From Litorimonas sp964610115 (GTDB lineage Bacteria; Pseudomonadota; Alphaproteobacteria; Caulobacterales; Maricaulaceae), in assembly GCA_964610115.1 (NCBI GenBank), contig CAZSUW010000054.1, forward strand, positions 1-16,388: DNA of 16,388 nucleotides, read 5' to 3'. Within the stretch, counting starts at the first letter, position 1. Every line of letters starts with the position of its first letter. A model generated the notes under the pieces. It saw nothing but the letters and a program-made list of their open reading frames with translations, searched no databases and was not told where the DNA came from. This document shows, piece by piece, positions 7,912 to 15,082 of the stretch. Both the position numbers and the translations under genes were made by a program.

Positions 7912-9237
7912 GTGAGCGAGACGGTTCGCATATCCGCCTATCCGACGCGCCGCGCGGTTTTCGCCATGGCGGCGGGCCTGCCTGTCAGCTTGGCTGTCGC
8001 CCTGATCTTTCCGGCACTCTGGGTGATCGGTGCGGGCTGGCTAGCCGGCGTGATCGGCTTGATGGCGTTGGACTGGATACTTAGCGTACGGGGGCGGTCC
8101 TGGTTAGTCGCGGTTGACGCCCCGTCCCGCATGGATGTGGGCTCCCAAGCCTCTGTGCGCCTCGACTACCCAGAGGTTCGCCCGCATAATTTGGAAGCAA
8201 GCCTGTCGGCCAATGAAGCCTGTATCATTCGGCCCGGTGTCCTTGAGGCCTCACTCGCGAATAGTTTTACGCTGGAAGGGCGGCGGCGCGGTGATGCGGC
8301 GCTGACCCGTTTATGGCAGCGCTGGACGGGCCCGCTCGGTCTGATGTGGACGCAGCGTGTGGACCCGCTTGACCAGGATATTGCGATTGTCACAGACACG
8401 ACCCGCCTAACCGAAGAGGCGCTGAACCTGCTCAATCGTCACGCCGATTTTGGGCAAAAACTGCAGCGTCTTAAAGGGGAAGGGACCGAGTTTGACGCTT
8501 TGTCAGATTTTCAGCAAGGCATGGACCCGCGCAGCATTGATTGGAAACATAGCGCCCGTCACGGCACGCTGCTGGCGCGCGAATATGAGACCGAGAAGAA
8601 TAATCACATCATTTTCGCCTTTGATAGCGGCTACCTCATGTGTGAAGAAACCGCCGATGATGATGGGCTGGTTCTGACGAAGCTGGATCGGTCCATCGGG
8701 GCGGCGATGTTAATGGGCTTTGTGTCGCTGCGTTTAGGGGACCGCGTTGGCCTATTCGGCTTTGATGAACGGCCCTATCTCTACGCGCCGCCGGTGACAG
8801 GGGGCTCGGCCTTTGCACAGCTGCAAAATCAAAGCGCGCAGATCGGCTATTCCCCGGCAGAGACGAATTTCACACTGGGCCTAACCACATTGTCCCAGCG
8901 CCTATCCCGCCGGACATTAGTCGTCGTCTTTTCCGATTTCGTTGACACGACGCAGGCGGAATTGATGCTAGAAAATGTTGCGCGCTTGCTCAAACGTCAT
9001 GTGGTTCTCTTTGTCAGTTTCCGCAATAGCGGTTTGCAAACCCTCACGGATCAACCACCGGACACGCCAGAGGCCATTGCCGAAGCCGTCGTCGCCGATC
9101 AGCTTCGTCGCGATCGCGAACTGGTCATTGCCCGCTTGGAGCGTATGGGCGTGTGGGTCATCAATACCGTGCCGGGCGAATTGTCCGGGCGGCTGCTCAA
9201 CACATATCTGTCGCTAAAGGCCCGCAATGTCATCTGA
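7912..9237 (+). CDS. DUF58 domain membrane protein (MoxR partner, VWA-like)
   Basis: This 441-residue protein begins with two adjoining membrane segments (about residues 17-35 and 37-58), then a cytoplasmic body. The DUF58 core is clear: GEGTEFDALSDFQQGMDPRSID at 189-210 followed by WKHSARHGTLLAREYETEK, the family's usual GTEFD...GD.R.IDW pattern. The domain beyond it looks VWA-like (FAFDSG at 235-240, VVVFSDFVD at 337-345), but the metal-site pattern DxSxS is not intact, so metal binding is doubtful. I chose the GTG at 7912, four bases after the moxR stop; a TTG at 7879 would add 11 basic residues and overlap moxR by 29 bases. DUF58 proteins nearly always pair with MoxR and probably recruit it to the membrane; the exact task is unknown. 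Confidence 0.9.
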   Translation: MSETVRISAYPTRRAVFAMAAGLPVSLAVALIFPALWVIGAGWLAGVIGLMALDWILSVRGRSWLVAVDAPSRMDVGSQASVRLDYPEVRPHNLEASLSANEACIIRPGVLEASLANSFTLEGRRRGDAALTRLWQRWTGPLGLMWTQRVDPLDQDIAIVTDTTRLTEEALNLLNRHADFGQKLQRLKGEGTEFDALSDFQQGMDPRSIDWKHSARHGTLLAREYETEKNNHIIFAFDSGYLMCEETADDDGLVLTKLDRSIGAAMLMGFVSLRLGDRVGLFGFDERPYLYAPPVTGGSAFAQLQNQSAQIGYSPAETNFTLGLTTLSQRLSRRTLVVVFSDFVDTTQAELMLENVARLLKRHVVLFVSFRNSGLQTLTDQPPDTPEAIAEAVVADQLRRDRELVIARLERMGVWVINTVPGELSGRLLNTYLSLKARNVI

Positions 9238-10255
9238 GCGTCTGGACACGATTGGACTCAAAAGTGCGCGTTTTCGCGAAGAACGCCTGGAAAGCTGGCA
9301 GGCTTTGGAACGCCTATTGGCCAGGACAGAAGGCGGACGCACAGGACGGCTCAGTGATGAAGACTTGCTCGAATTGCCTCGACTCTATCGTGCGGCACTG
9401 TCTTCTTTATCGGTGGCCCGCGCAACGTCTCTGGATCAGGGTGTTGTCCGCTATCTCGAAAGCCTGTGTGAGCGGGCCTATTATACGCTTTACGGTGCGC
9501 GCGCCCCGCTCTGGAAGCGGTTTGTCGGCTATTTGTTGCATGGCTGGCCATCGGCGGTTCGCGCGATTTGGCCTGAGCTTCTGGTCGCGCTCGGCATTAC
9601 AATGCTGGCGGCGCTGATTGGCGTTGGCTTTGTCGTGTCTGATCCCGAATGGTTTTACGCATTTGTCGATGCGGGACTGGCAGGCGAGCGTAATCCTGCG
9701 GCGTCGCGCGAGACATTGGAGTCCGTGATCTATACGTCCGATGCGGACAAAGAGGAGGGCGGCTTTGGCGCGTTTGCAGCCTATTTGTTTTCGCATAATT
9801 CCCGCGTGGCGATCCTAGCCTTCGCACTGGGCTTTGCTTTTGGCATTCCGACCATGTTTCTTCTGATTCAAAATGGCCTGATGCTCGGCGCTTTTATCGG
9901 TCTGCATATGAATAAGCAGCTCGGTTTTGAAATTGGCGGATGGTTATCCGTTCACGGCACGACAGAAATCGGCGCGATCATTCTGGCCGGCGCCGGCGGT
10001 CTGCATATTGGGCGAAAAGTGGCCTTCCCCGGACGACAGACCCGACTGGCCAGTGCGGCTGCCTCTGGCGATATAGGCGCGCGCGTGCTGGGCGGGGTTG
10101 TCATCATGTTATTCGTGGCCGGTTTGTTGGAAGCCTATCCAAGGCAACTCGTGGATAGCGATCTCATCCGTTATGCGATTGGCTGGGGCTTGTTTGTGCT
10201 CTGGTGCGCTTATTTCTTCATTCCGCGCCGTATGAACCAAAGCGAGGTCGCTTAG
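9227..10255 (+). CDS. SpoIIM/DUF95-family integral membrane protein
   Basis: This 342-residue protein has a soluble N-terminal part of about 110 residues. About five membrane segments follow (near 115-137, 193-221, 243-260, 285-303 and 314-332). The FLLIQNGLMLGAFIG segment (211-225) and the HGTTEIGAIILAGAGGLHIG motif (243-262) identify the stage II sporulation protein M family. In Bacillus, SpoIIM works with SpoIID and SpoIIP at the engulfing septum. No other sporulation gene is present here, and relatives in Gram-negatives sit in MoxR/DUF58 clusters, so a general envelope or wall-related role is more likely than sporulation. The start overlaps the DUF58 stop by 11 bases, with AAAGG at 9216-9220 six bases upstream, so translation is probably coupled. 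Confidence 0.88.
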   Translation: MSSERLDTIGLKSARFREERLESWQALERLLARTEGGRTGRLSDEDLLELPRLYRAALSSLSVARATSLDQGVVRYLESLCERAYYTLYGARAPLWKRFVGYLLHGWPSAVRAIWPELLVALGITMLAALIGVGFVVSDPEWFYAFVDAGLAGERNPAASRETLESVIYTSDADKEEGGFGAFAAYLFSHNSRVAILAFALGFAFGIPTMFLLIQNGLMLGAFIGLHMNKQLGFEIGGWLSVHGTTEIGAIILAGAGGLHIGRKVAFPGRQTRLASAAASGDIGARVLGGVVIMLFVAGLLEAYPRQLVDSDLIRYAIGWGLFVLWCAYFFIPRRMNQSEVA

Positions 10256-10257
10256 TC

Positions 10258-11148
10258 ATGGCGGGTGCGACCAATGTTCCGCCGAAGCGCTTATCGGATC
10301 GTGATCTGATCACGCCGGAAGGTGTCAATCTAGGCGTCAGGCTCGCCGATGTGTCCGCGCGGTTTGGCGCTCTCGTCATCGATCTATTGGTTATGGTCGT
10401 AATCCTGATTGTGGCGACGATCATCATTGGGACCGGCGGGGGCAGTGTGGGGGGTGAGGTCACGTTCATTATCTGGATTTTGATGTTTTTCATCCTACGC
10501 AATTTCTATTTCATGCTGTTTGAAATGGGGCCGCGTGCAGCCACACCCGGTAAGCGCATGATGAAAATCCGCGTTGCGAGCCGATCTGGCGCGCGCCTGT
10601 CTACGTCGTCTATTTTTGCGAGAAACGCGATGCGGGAGATCGAGCTCTTTCTGCCCGTTTTGATTTTACTTTCTGGTGGGACGTTGACAGGACAAACAGA
10701 AGCGGTCGATGGCTGGATGTGGCTTGCGGCGACGATCTGGTTTTTGATTTTTGCCTTTTTCCCGCTGTTCAATAAAGATCGCTTGCGGGTTGGCGATTTG
10801 ATTGGCGGGACTTGGGTTGTCCGTGCGCCCAAGCCAGAGCTCTTGCCGGATCTTTCTGCCAATGCCGACGCCAGAAGCGGGCAATATGCCTTCACGCCCC
10901 AGCAACTCGCCGCTTACGGGATTGCAGAGCTGCATGTGCTGGAAGACGTACTGCGGGTTCGCGACCCTCAAGTCATGCGCGACGTGGCGGAACGGATTGC
11001 GGAAAAGATTGGCTGGACTGTGACTCAAGGCCAGACGTCCGAAGGCTTTTTAAAGGCCTATTATGCGGGTCTGCGCGGACGGCTAGAGGCCGGCTTGCTG
11101 ATGGGTCGCCGCCGCGCCGATAAGCATGATTTGGAAAATGCGGGCTAG
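10258..11148 (+). CDS. RDD-family membrane protein with soluble C-terminal extension
   Basis: This 296-residue protein closes the cluster. An RDD-type membrane domain covers about residues 26-190: VRLADVSARFGALVIDLL at the start, three or four hydrophobic segments (about 38-58, 67-85, 128-140, 152-170), ATPGKRMMKIRV at 95-106, and the NKDRLRVGDLIGGTWVV signature at 172-188. Beyond it lies a soluble extension of about 105 residues with YGIAELHVLEDVLRVRD and a charged end, longer than simple RDD proteins carry. The ATG at 10258 is two bases after the spoIIM-like stop, with GAGG at 10244-10247 upstream; a longer reading from 10204 would overlap the previous gene by 52 bases and adds residues unlike the family. 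RDD proteins are poorly characterised, and some have been linked to ion transport; their task in this cluster is unknown. Confidence 0.88.
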   Translation: MAGATNVPPKRLSDRDLITPEGVNLGVRLADVSARFGALVIDLLVMVVILIVATIIIGTGGGSVGGEVTFIIWILMFFILRNFYFMLFEMGPRAATPGKRMMKIRVASRSGARLSTSSIFARNAMREIELFLPVLILLSGGTLTGQTEAVDGWMWLAATIWFLIFAFFPLFNKDRLRVGDLIGGTWVVRAPKPELLPDLSANADARSGQYAFTPQQLAAYGIAELHVLEDVLRVRDPQVMRDVAERIAEKIGWTVTQGQTSEGFLKAYYAGLRGRLEAGLLMGRRRADKHDLENAG

Positions 11149-11169
11149 GGTGTGGGCCAGACCCAACCC
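11148..11169. terminator. Possible hairpin at the convergent RDD-sdaA junction
   Basis: GGGT-g-TGGG pairs with CCCA-ACCC around a five-base CCAGA loop, giving eight pairs with one bulged G. It starts at the last base of the RDD stop codon and could serve both converging transcripts. No T-run follows on either strand, so it is weak as an intrinsic terminator. Confidence 0.3.
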
Positions 11170-11211
11170 CAGACCAAAACCCAGCCGCTCAACATTCAAT
11201 CACATTGACGG
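11157..11211. repeat. Left copy of the 55-base direct repeat flanking the scaffold gap
   Basis: These 55 bases are identical to 11312-11366. The stretch holds the last bases of sdaA (its stop codon would be at 11189-11191 on the minus strand) plus the RDD-sdaA intergenic bases. Being cut off from the rest of sdaA by the N-run, it is best read as a contig end duplicated by the assembler, not as a biological repeat. Inside it is an imperfect 12-base tandem pattern (CCAGACCCAACC, CCAGACCAAAAC, CCAG). Confidence 0.9.
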
Positions 11212-11311
11212 NNNNNNNNNNNNNNNNNNNNNNNNNNNNNNNNNNNNNNNNNNNNNNNNNNNNNNNNNNNNNNNNNNNNNNNNNNNNNNNNNNNNNNNNN
11301 NNNNNNNNNNN
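11212..11311. other. Assembly gap of 100 N
   Basis: Exactly 100 unknown bases lie between two identical 55-base flanks. A round 100 is a conventional scaffolding placeholder, so the true size is unknown and may well be negative (overlapping contigs). Confidence 0.97.
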
Positions 11312-11366
11312 CCAGACCCAACCCCAGACCAAAACCCAGCCGCTCAACATTCAATCACATTGACGG
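11312..11366. repeat. Right copy of the 55-base direct repeat flanking the scaffold gap
   Basis: This copy is identical to 11157-11211 and continuous with the sdaA coding region, so it is the copy in its natural right-hand context. Its bases 11344-11366 are the last codons of sdaA; bases 11312-11343 are downstream of the sdaA stop. Confidence 0.9.
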
Positions 11367-12687
11367 CCAAACCACCTTGGCTGGTTTCTTTATATTTATG
11401 GCTCATATCCAGCCCGGTTTGGCGCATGGTTTCAATCACGGCGTCAAGGCTGACGACCGTTTTGCCAGTGCCGTGCAGGGCCAGGCGCGCGGCATTGGCC
11501 GCCTTCACCGCGCCGATGGCATTGCGTTCGATACAGGGCACTTGGACCAAGCCGCCGACCGGATCACAGGTCAGACCCAGATTATGTTCCATACCGATCT
11601 CTGCGGCGCTGGCGACTTGATCGGGCGTGCCGCCCCAAATCGCCGCTAGCCCACCCGCTGCCATGGAACACGCCACGCCAACTTCACCTTGGCACCCCAT
11701 TTCCGCCCCTGAAATCGAGGCGCGCTGTTTATAAAGCAAGCCGACCCCGCCCGCCGTGAGCAGGAATTGCCGCGTTTGTTCGCGCCTTAGCTTGCCGTCT
11801 TCATAGCAATAGTGACGCAAGACAGCCGGAATGATGCCGGCCGCGCCATTTGTTGGCGCTGTCACGACCTGACCGCCGGCGGCGTTTTCTTCATTGACCG
11901 CCATGGCATAGACATTCAGCCAGTCGAACAAGGCTTCGCGCTCATTGGGCGGGGCGCTTTGTAGACGGTCCCAAAGCCGCGCAGCGCGGCGTTCCACTTT
12001 TAGTGATCCGGGCAGGCGTCCTCTCGCCTGCAAACCGCGATCAACGCTCTCCATCATAATGTCGGCAATATGATCCAGTTTCTGTTCGGTCATATCGCGC
12101 GGACGACGCGTCTCTTCATTAGACATGATAATGTCGGCGATGGACTGGGTCTCCCTTTCGCAAATCTGAAGGAGTTCGCCTGCAGAGCCAAAAGGAAAAG
12201 GGGCGGTAAACCCGGTCTCTACCAAATCGTCAGAGACAGGTTTGGCCAGTTGCGCGTGGCTCGCGATGAAGCCGCCCCCCGTGGAATAATAGGTTCTTTG
12301 GTCGAGTTTTCCGCCGTCGCGAAAGGCTTGCGCCATCATCTCATTCGGGTGCAGTCGCGTCGGTGTTTCATAATCGATCACGAACTCGACTTGTGTGCCG
12401 TCGGGCAGGGCTTTGGTTTTTTCAAGTTCTGCCAGAGCCGCTTCGGCCTTGGCCATATTGATCGTTTCCGGTTTAAACCCTAATAGGCCGAGCTTAGCGG
12501 CGCGAAATGTGCCGTGACCCTCGCCCGTAAAGGCCAGCGAGCCGCGAAAGATCAATCGCAGGAGATCGGGTAAAAGGCCTTTCTTACGCAGACGTTGACG
12601 GTAGCGCGCCGCAATACGCATTGGCCCCACAGTGTGGGAGGAAGACGGGCCAATGCCCACACGAAAAATGTCGAGTACGGATAACAC
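11344..12687 (-). CDS. sdaA: L-serine ammonia-lyase (L-serine dehydratase), iron-sulfur, single chain
   Basis: This 447-residue cytoplasmic enzyme deaminates L-serine to pyruvate and ammonia using an oxygen-sensitive [4Fe-4S] cluster. The N-terminal beta domain begins with SVLDIFRVGIGPSSSHTVGP (3-22). The alpha domain carries AVNEENAAGGQVVTAPTNGA (263-282), MGCQGEVGVACSMAAGG and GLTCDPVGGLVQVPCIERN. Cys332, Cys374 and Cys385 have the spacing of cluster ligands (42 and 11 residues), and the chain ends in Cys447, matching the tail-in-mouth C-terminal Cys known in the Legionella enzyme. All expected residues are therefore present. The start is a GTG at 12687, placed by the family N-terminus and an AAAGG six bases upstream. 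It converges on the RDD gene. An upstream gap with inverted repeats suggests its own control region. Confidence 0.97.
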   Translation of the reverse strand: MLSVLDIFRVGIGPSSSHTVGPMRIAARYRQRLRKKGLLPDLLRLIFRGSLAFTGEGHGTFRAAKLGLLGFKPETINMAKAEAALAELEKTKALPDGTQVEFVIDYETPTRLHPNEMMAQAFRDGGKLDQRTYYSTGGGFIASHAQLAKPVSDDLVETGFTAPFPFGSAGELLQICERETQSIADIIMSNEETRRPRDMTEQKLDHIADIMMESVDRGLQARGRLPGSLKVERRAARLWDRLQSAPPNEREALFDWLNVYAMAVNEENAAGGQVVTAPTNGAAGIIPAVLRHYCYEDGKLRREQTRQFLLTAGGVGLLYKQRASISGAEMGCQGEVGVACSMAAGGLAAIWGGTPDQVASAAEIGMEHNLGLTCDPVGGLVQVPCIERNAIGAVKAANAARLALHGTGKTVVSLDAVIETMRQTGLDMSHKYKETSQGGLAVNVIEC

Positions 12688-12693
12688 GGCCCG

Positions 12694-12698
12694 CCTTT
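12694..12698 (-). promoter_or_regulatory. Ribosome binding site of sdaA
   Basis: On the minus strand this reads AAAGG, six bases before the GTG start at 12687. It supports the use of a GTG start. Confidence 0.6.
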
Positions 12699-12712
12699 AA
12701 CGCAGGTCAAGA

Positions 12713-12743
12713 GCGAAGTCTCTTCGTTTAAAGCTGACTTCGC
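12713..12743. promoter_or_regulatory. Inverted repeats upstream of sdaA (possible operator or leader hairpin)
   Basis: GCGAAGTC (12713-12720) and GACTTCGC (12736-12743) form a perfect 8-base inverted repeat around a 15-base loop. A second, overlapping hairpin is possible: CGAAG (12714-12718), TCT, CTTCG (12722-12726). Both use the same left arm, so they exclude each other. They lie 26-56 bases before the sdaA start, where an operator or mRNA leader structure could act. I cannot assign a regulator. Confidence 0.4.
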
Positions 12744-12768
12744 GACATAAGCATGGCGTTAAGTCAAT

Positions 12769-12796
12769 ATAAGCCCGATTGGGCGGGGTCGCTTAT
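12769..12796 (-). terminator. Possible sodC terminator hairpin
   Basis: ATAAGC (12769-12774) and GCTTAT (12791-12796) are complementary and enclose, in an alternative pairing, GCCC-GATT-GGGC. The stem overlaps the sodC stop codon (12793-12795). There is no T-run, so termination here is only a possibility. Confidence 0.25.
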
Positions 12797-13380
12797 GGGC
12801 GTTTTACAACACCGCATACAATGCGTCCGCCCGCCCCGCCAATTGGCTGGGTCAGGTGATCGTCCTCATTGGCATGGATTATCAGTGTAGAGCCGTCTTC
12901 GTCCAGTAAGGCGGCGACCCCTTCATCGAGCGTCACTAGGCCGGAATACAGCTCGATCGTTGCGCTTCCGCTTTCGCCGACAATCAGATTGGGCAGGTTC
13001 CCCGCATGTGGGCCGTCCGGATGCATATAGCCATGCGGCTTGCCCAGCGGCATGATGTGCCCGCCCGTGGCTTTAAAGCCTTCGGCCGGGTCTTCGCACG
13101 TGCCTTTGGCGTGAAAGTGCATGCCATGAATCCCCGGCGCAATGCCGCTCACAGAAAACCGCATGACAACGCCATTGGAGCCTTTGTAAAAATGCGCTTC
13201 GCCGACAGATTGACCTGACGTGTTGATCAGATCTGCGACCGCGTCCACAGCCCGCGGCGCGGGTGGAGGAGTTGGATCGGGATTTACAGAAGGCGCCGCC
13301 CCGCCTTGCGTGCAAGCGGTCAGAAAACCTGCCAGTAAGCCGGTTAGTCCAAGAGCTAAAAATCGGGGGGACACAGTCAT
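12793..13380 (-). CDS. sodC: Cu/Zn superoxide dismutase, predicted lipoprotein
   Basis: This 195-residue protein converts superoxide to peroxide and oxygen outside the cytoplasm. It starts with a lipoprotein signal peptide ending in LTAC (Cys23 is the lipidation site), then a Pro-rich linker (33-43), so it is probably membrane-anchored in the periplasm. Copper ligands expected from the family are visible: His88 and His90 in GMHFHAKGTC, bridging His108 in GGHIMP, and His169 in LIIHAN. Zinc ligands are His116 (KPHG) and His125 (GPHAGN), but the usual Asp is Asn128. The disulfide Cys95-Cys189 and the active-site Arg186 (GGRIVCGV) are present. I start at the ATG at 13380, where the signal peptide begins; a TTG at 13419 would add 13 charged residues before it. 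It lies 62 bases after the transporter ATPase gene and may share its transcript. Confidence 0.93.
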   Translation of the reverse strand: MTVSPRFLALGLTGLLAGFLTACTQGGAAPSVNPDPTPPPAPRAVDAVADLINTSGQSVGEAHFYKGSNGVVMRFSVSGIAPGIHGMHFHAKGTCEDPAEGFKATGGHIMPLGKPHGYMHPDGPHAGNLPNLIVGESGSATIELYSGLVTLDEGVAALLDEDGSTLIIHANEDDHLTQPIGGAGGRIVCGVVKRP

Positions 13381-13442
13381 GCTAAATCTCTCTACCTCTC
13401 TTCCGCTTTGTTTACGCAAGAAGGGTGTAATCGGTGCGCTTT

Positions 13443-15068
13443 TTATACTGCGGCCAAAAGTTCTTTCAGATTGAAAGAACTCTCGATCAGGCTTTGCGTA
13501 TAAGGGTCTTCGGGCCGCTCAAAGATCGCTTCGGTCACGCCTTCTTCGATGATTTTGCCTTGTTTCATCACCATTACATAATCGGACATGACTTTGATAA
13601 CCGCCAGGTCGTGGCTGATGAAAATGTAAGACAGCTCAAACTCGTTTTGCAGATCGCGCAGCAAGTCCAAAACCTCTTTCTGCACGGTGCGATCCAGCGC
13701 CGATGTCGGCTCGTCCAGGACCACCACATTTGGGCGCAGGACCATAGCGCGCGCAATGGCGATGCGCTGTCTCTGCCCGCCGGAAAATTCGTGCGGGAAG
13801 CGGTTGCGCACAGATTGGTCCAGACCGACTTTGGCCAGCGCTTCCAAGGCGCGTTCCGTGCGCTCGGCTTTGCTCAACTCCGGCGCGTGGGTCAGCAGGC
13901 CTTCTTCGACAATGGCCAGAACCGTCATACGCGGCGAGAGCGAGCCGTAAGGATCTTGGAAGACCATTTGCAATTCTTCGCGCAGAGGCTTCAGGTCTTT
14001 CAGCGACGTCTGGTCAATGTTGCGACCCATATAGACGATGGTGCCTTCACTTTTGGTCAGGCGTAGCACGGCGCGACCCAGCGTGGATTTGCCCGACCCG
14101 CTTTCCCCGACGAGGCCGATTGTCTGGCCTTTGCGCAAAGTCAGCGTCGTGTCTTTGACGGCGTGGAAGCGCGTATCTTTCTGTAAGAATCCTGGCCCTT
14201 TGCCATAGGTGACATTCATATCAGTCGCGGCAAGAACAAGGTCTTCTGTGTCCGGCACGGGCGGCTTTGCGCCTTCCGGTTCGGCGTCCAAGAGGATGCG
14301 CGTATAGTCGGTCTCGGGCGCGGAGAAGATACGCGCGGTCGGCCCGAATTCTTTCACCACGCCGCGCTGCATGACATAGACGCGGTCCGCAAAGGCTTCC
14401 ACGATCCCGAGATCGTGGGTGATGAAAACAATGCTCATGCCGAGGTCTTTATTGAGCTGGGCCAGCAGCTTTAGGATTTCGGCTTGGGTGGTGACGTCCA
14501 ACGCTGTCGTCGGCTCGTCCGCGATCAGGACTTCTGGATTATTGGCCAGCGCCATCGCGATCATAATCCGCTGACGCTGCCCGCCGGACATTTCATTGGG
14601 GAAGGAATTAAAGCGGCGTTCGGGATCGGGGATCTGCACTTGGCGCATGAGGTCCAGCGCACGCTCTTTGGCTTGCGCTTTGTTGAGGCCCCCATGGGTT
14701 CGCAGCGGTTCCATGATCTGGTCGCCGACTTTGTAAAGCGGGTCGAGCGAGGTCATCGGCTCTTGGAAGATGATCGCGATTTTGGAGCCACGAACCTGAT
14801 TGAGTTCGCGGCGGGACAGGCCCAGTAGCTCTTGGCCTTGTAGCTTGATTGACCCGGTTGCTTTGCCGTTAGAGGCGAGGATGCCAAGGGTGGACATGGC
14901 GATCTGGCTTTTGCCGGATCCGCTTTCGCCCACAATGGCGACGATCTCACCGGGTTCGATCTGTAGGGATACGCCTTTAACGGCATGCACCGTGCCATCC
15001 GGCGTATCGAAATCGACGACGAGATGTTGAATGTCGAGCGCGAGGGGCTTTGTCATTTCGGAACTCAT
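13443..15068 (-). CDS. Peptide ABC transporter, fused double ATP-binding protein (YejF/OppDF type)
   Basis: This 541-residue cytoplasmic protein contains two complete ATPase domains in one chain and drives the OppBC-type permease encoded just upstream. Domain 1 has Walker A GESGSGKS (47-54), signature SGGQRQR (161-167), Walker B VLIADE (180-185) and the switch His in FITHDL. Domain 2 has GESGSGKS (321-328), SGGQRQR (429-435), VVVLDE (448-453) and FISHDL. All catalytic motifs look intact in both. The length and the single-chain layout resemble YejF of the microcin C/peptide importer, whereas classical Opp systems use separate OppD and OppF. The ATG at 15068 has GGGGAGA (15077-15083) eight bases upstream and follows the oppC stop by 14 bases. 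Substrate is probably short peptides, but the sequence does not define it. Confidence 0.94.
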   Translation of the reverse strand: MSSEMTKPLALDIQHLVVDFDTPDGTVHAVKGVSLQIEPGEIVAIVGESGSGKSQIAMSTLGILASNGKATGSIKLQGQELLGLSRRELNQVRGSKIAIIFQEPMTSLDPLYKVGDQIMEPLRTHGGLNKAQAKERALDLMRQVQIPDPERRFNSFPNEMSGGQRQRIMIAMALANNPEVLIADEPTTALDVTTQAEILKLLAQLNKDLGMSIVFITHDLGIVEAFADRVYVMQRGVVKEFGPTARIFSAPETDYTRILLDAEPEGAKPPVPDTEDLVLAATDMNVTYGKGPGFLQKDTRFHAVKDTTLTLRKGQTIGLVGESGSGKSTLGRAVLRLTKSEGTIVYMGRNIDQTSLKDLKPLREELQMVFQDPYGSLSPRMTVLAIVEEGLLTHAPELSKAERTERALEALAKVGLDQSVRNRFPHEFSGGQRQRIAIARAMVLRPNVVVLDEPTSALDRTVQKEVLDLLRDLQNEFELSYIFISHDLAVIKVMSDYVMVMKQGKIIEEGVTEAIFERPEDPYTQSLIESSFNLKELLAAV

Positions 15069-15082
15069 CTTAGCGGTCTCCC

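Noticed and set aside
11126..11620. Open reading frame on the plus strand running through the N block
   Set aside because: It depends on translating unknown bases and the duplicated contig ends, and most of it lies antisense to sdaA.
12739..12767. TTGACT on the minus strand as a -35 element for sdaA
   Set aside because: At the proper distance (16-18 bases) the sequence is GC-rich and has no -10-like hexamer.
13434..14066. Plus-strand reading frame (210 codons) opposite the ABC ATPase gene
   Set aside because: It is the antisense shadow of conserved ATPase motifs, and no family resemblance is visible.
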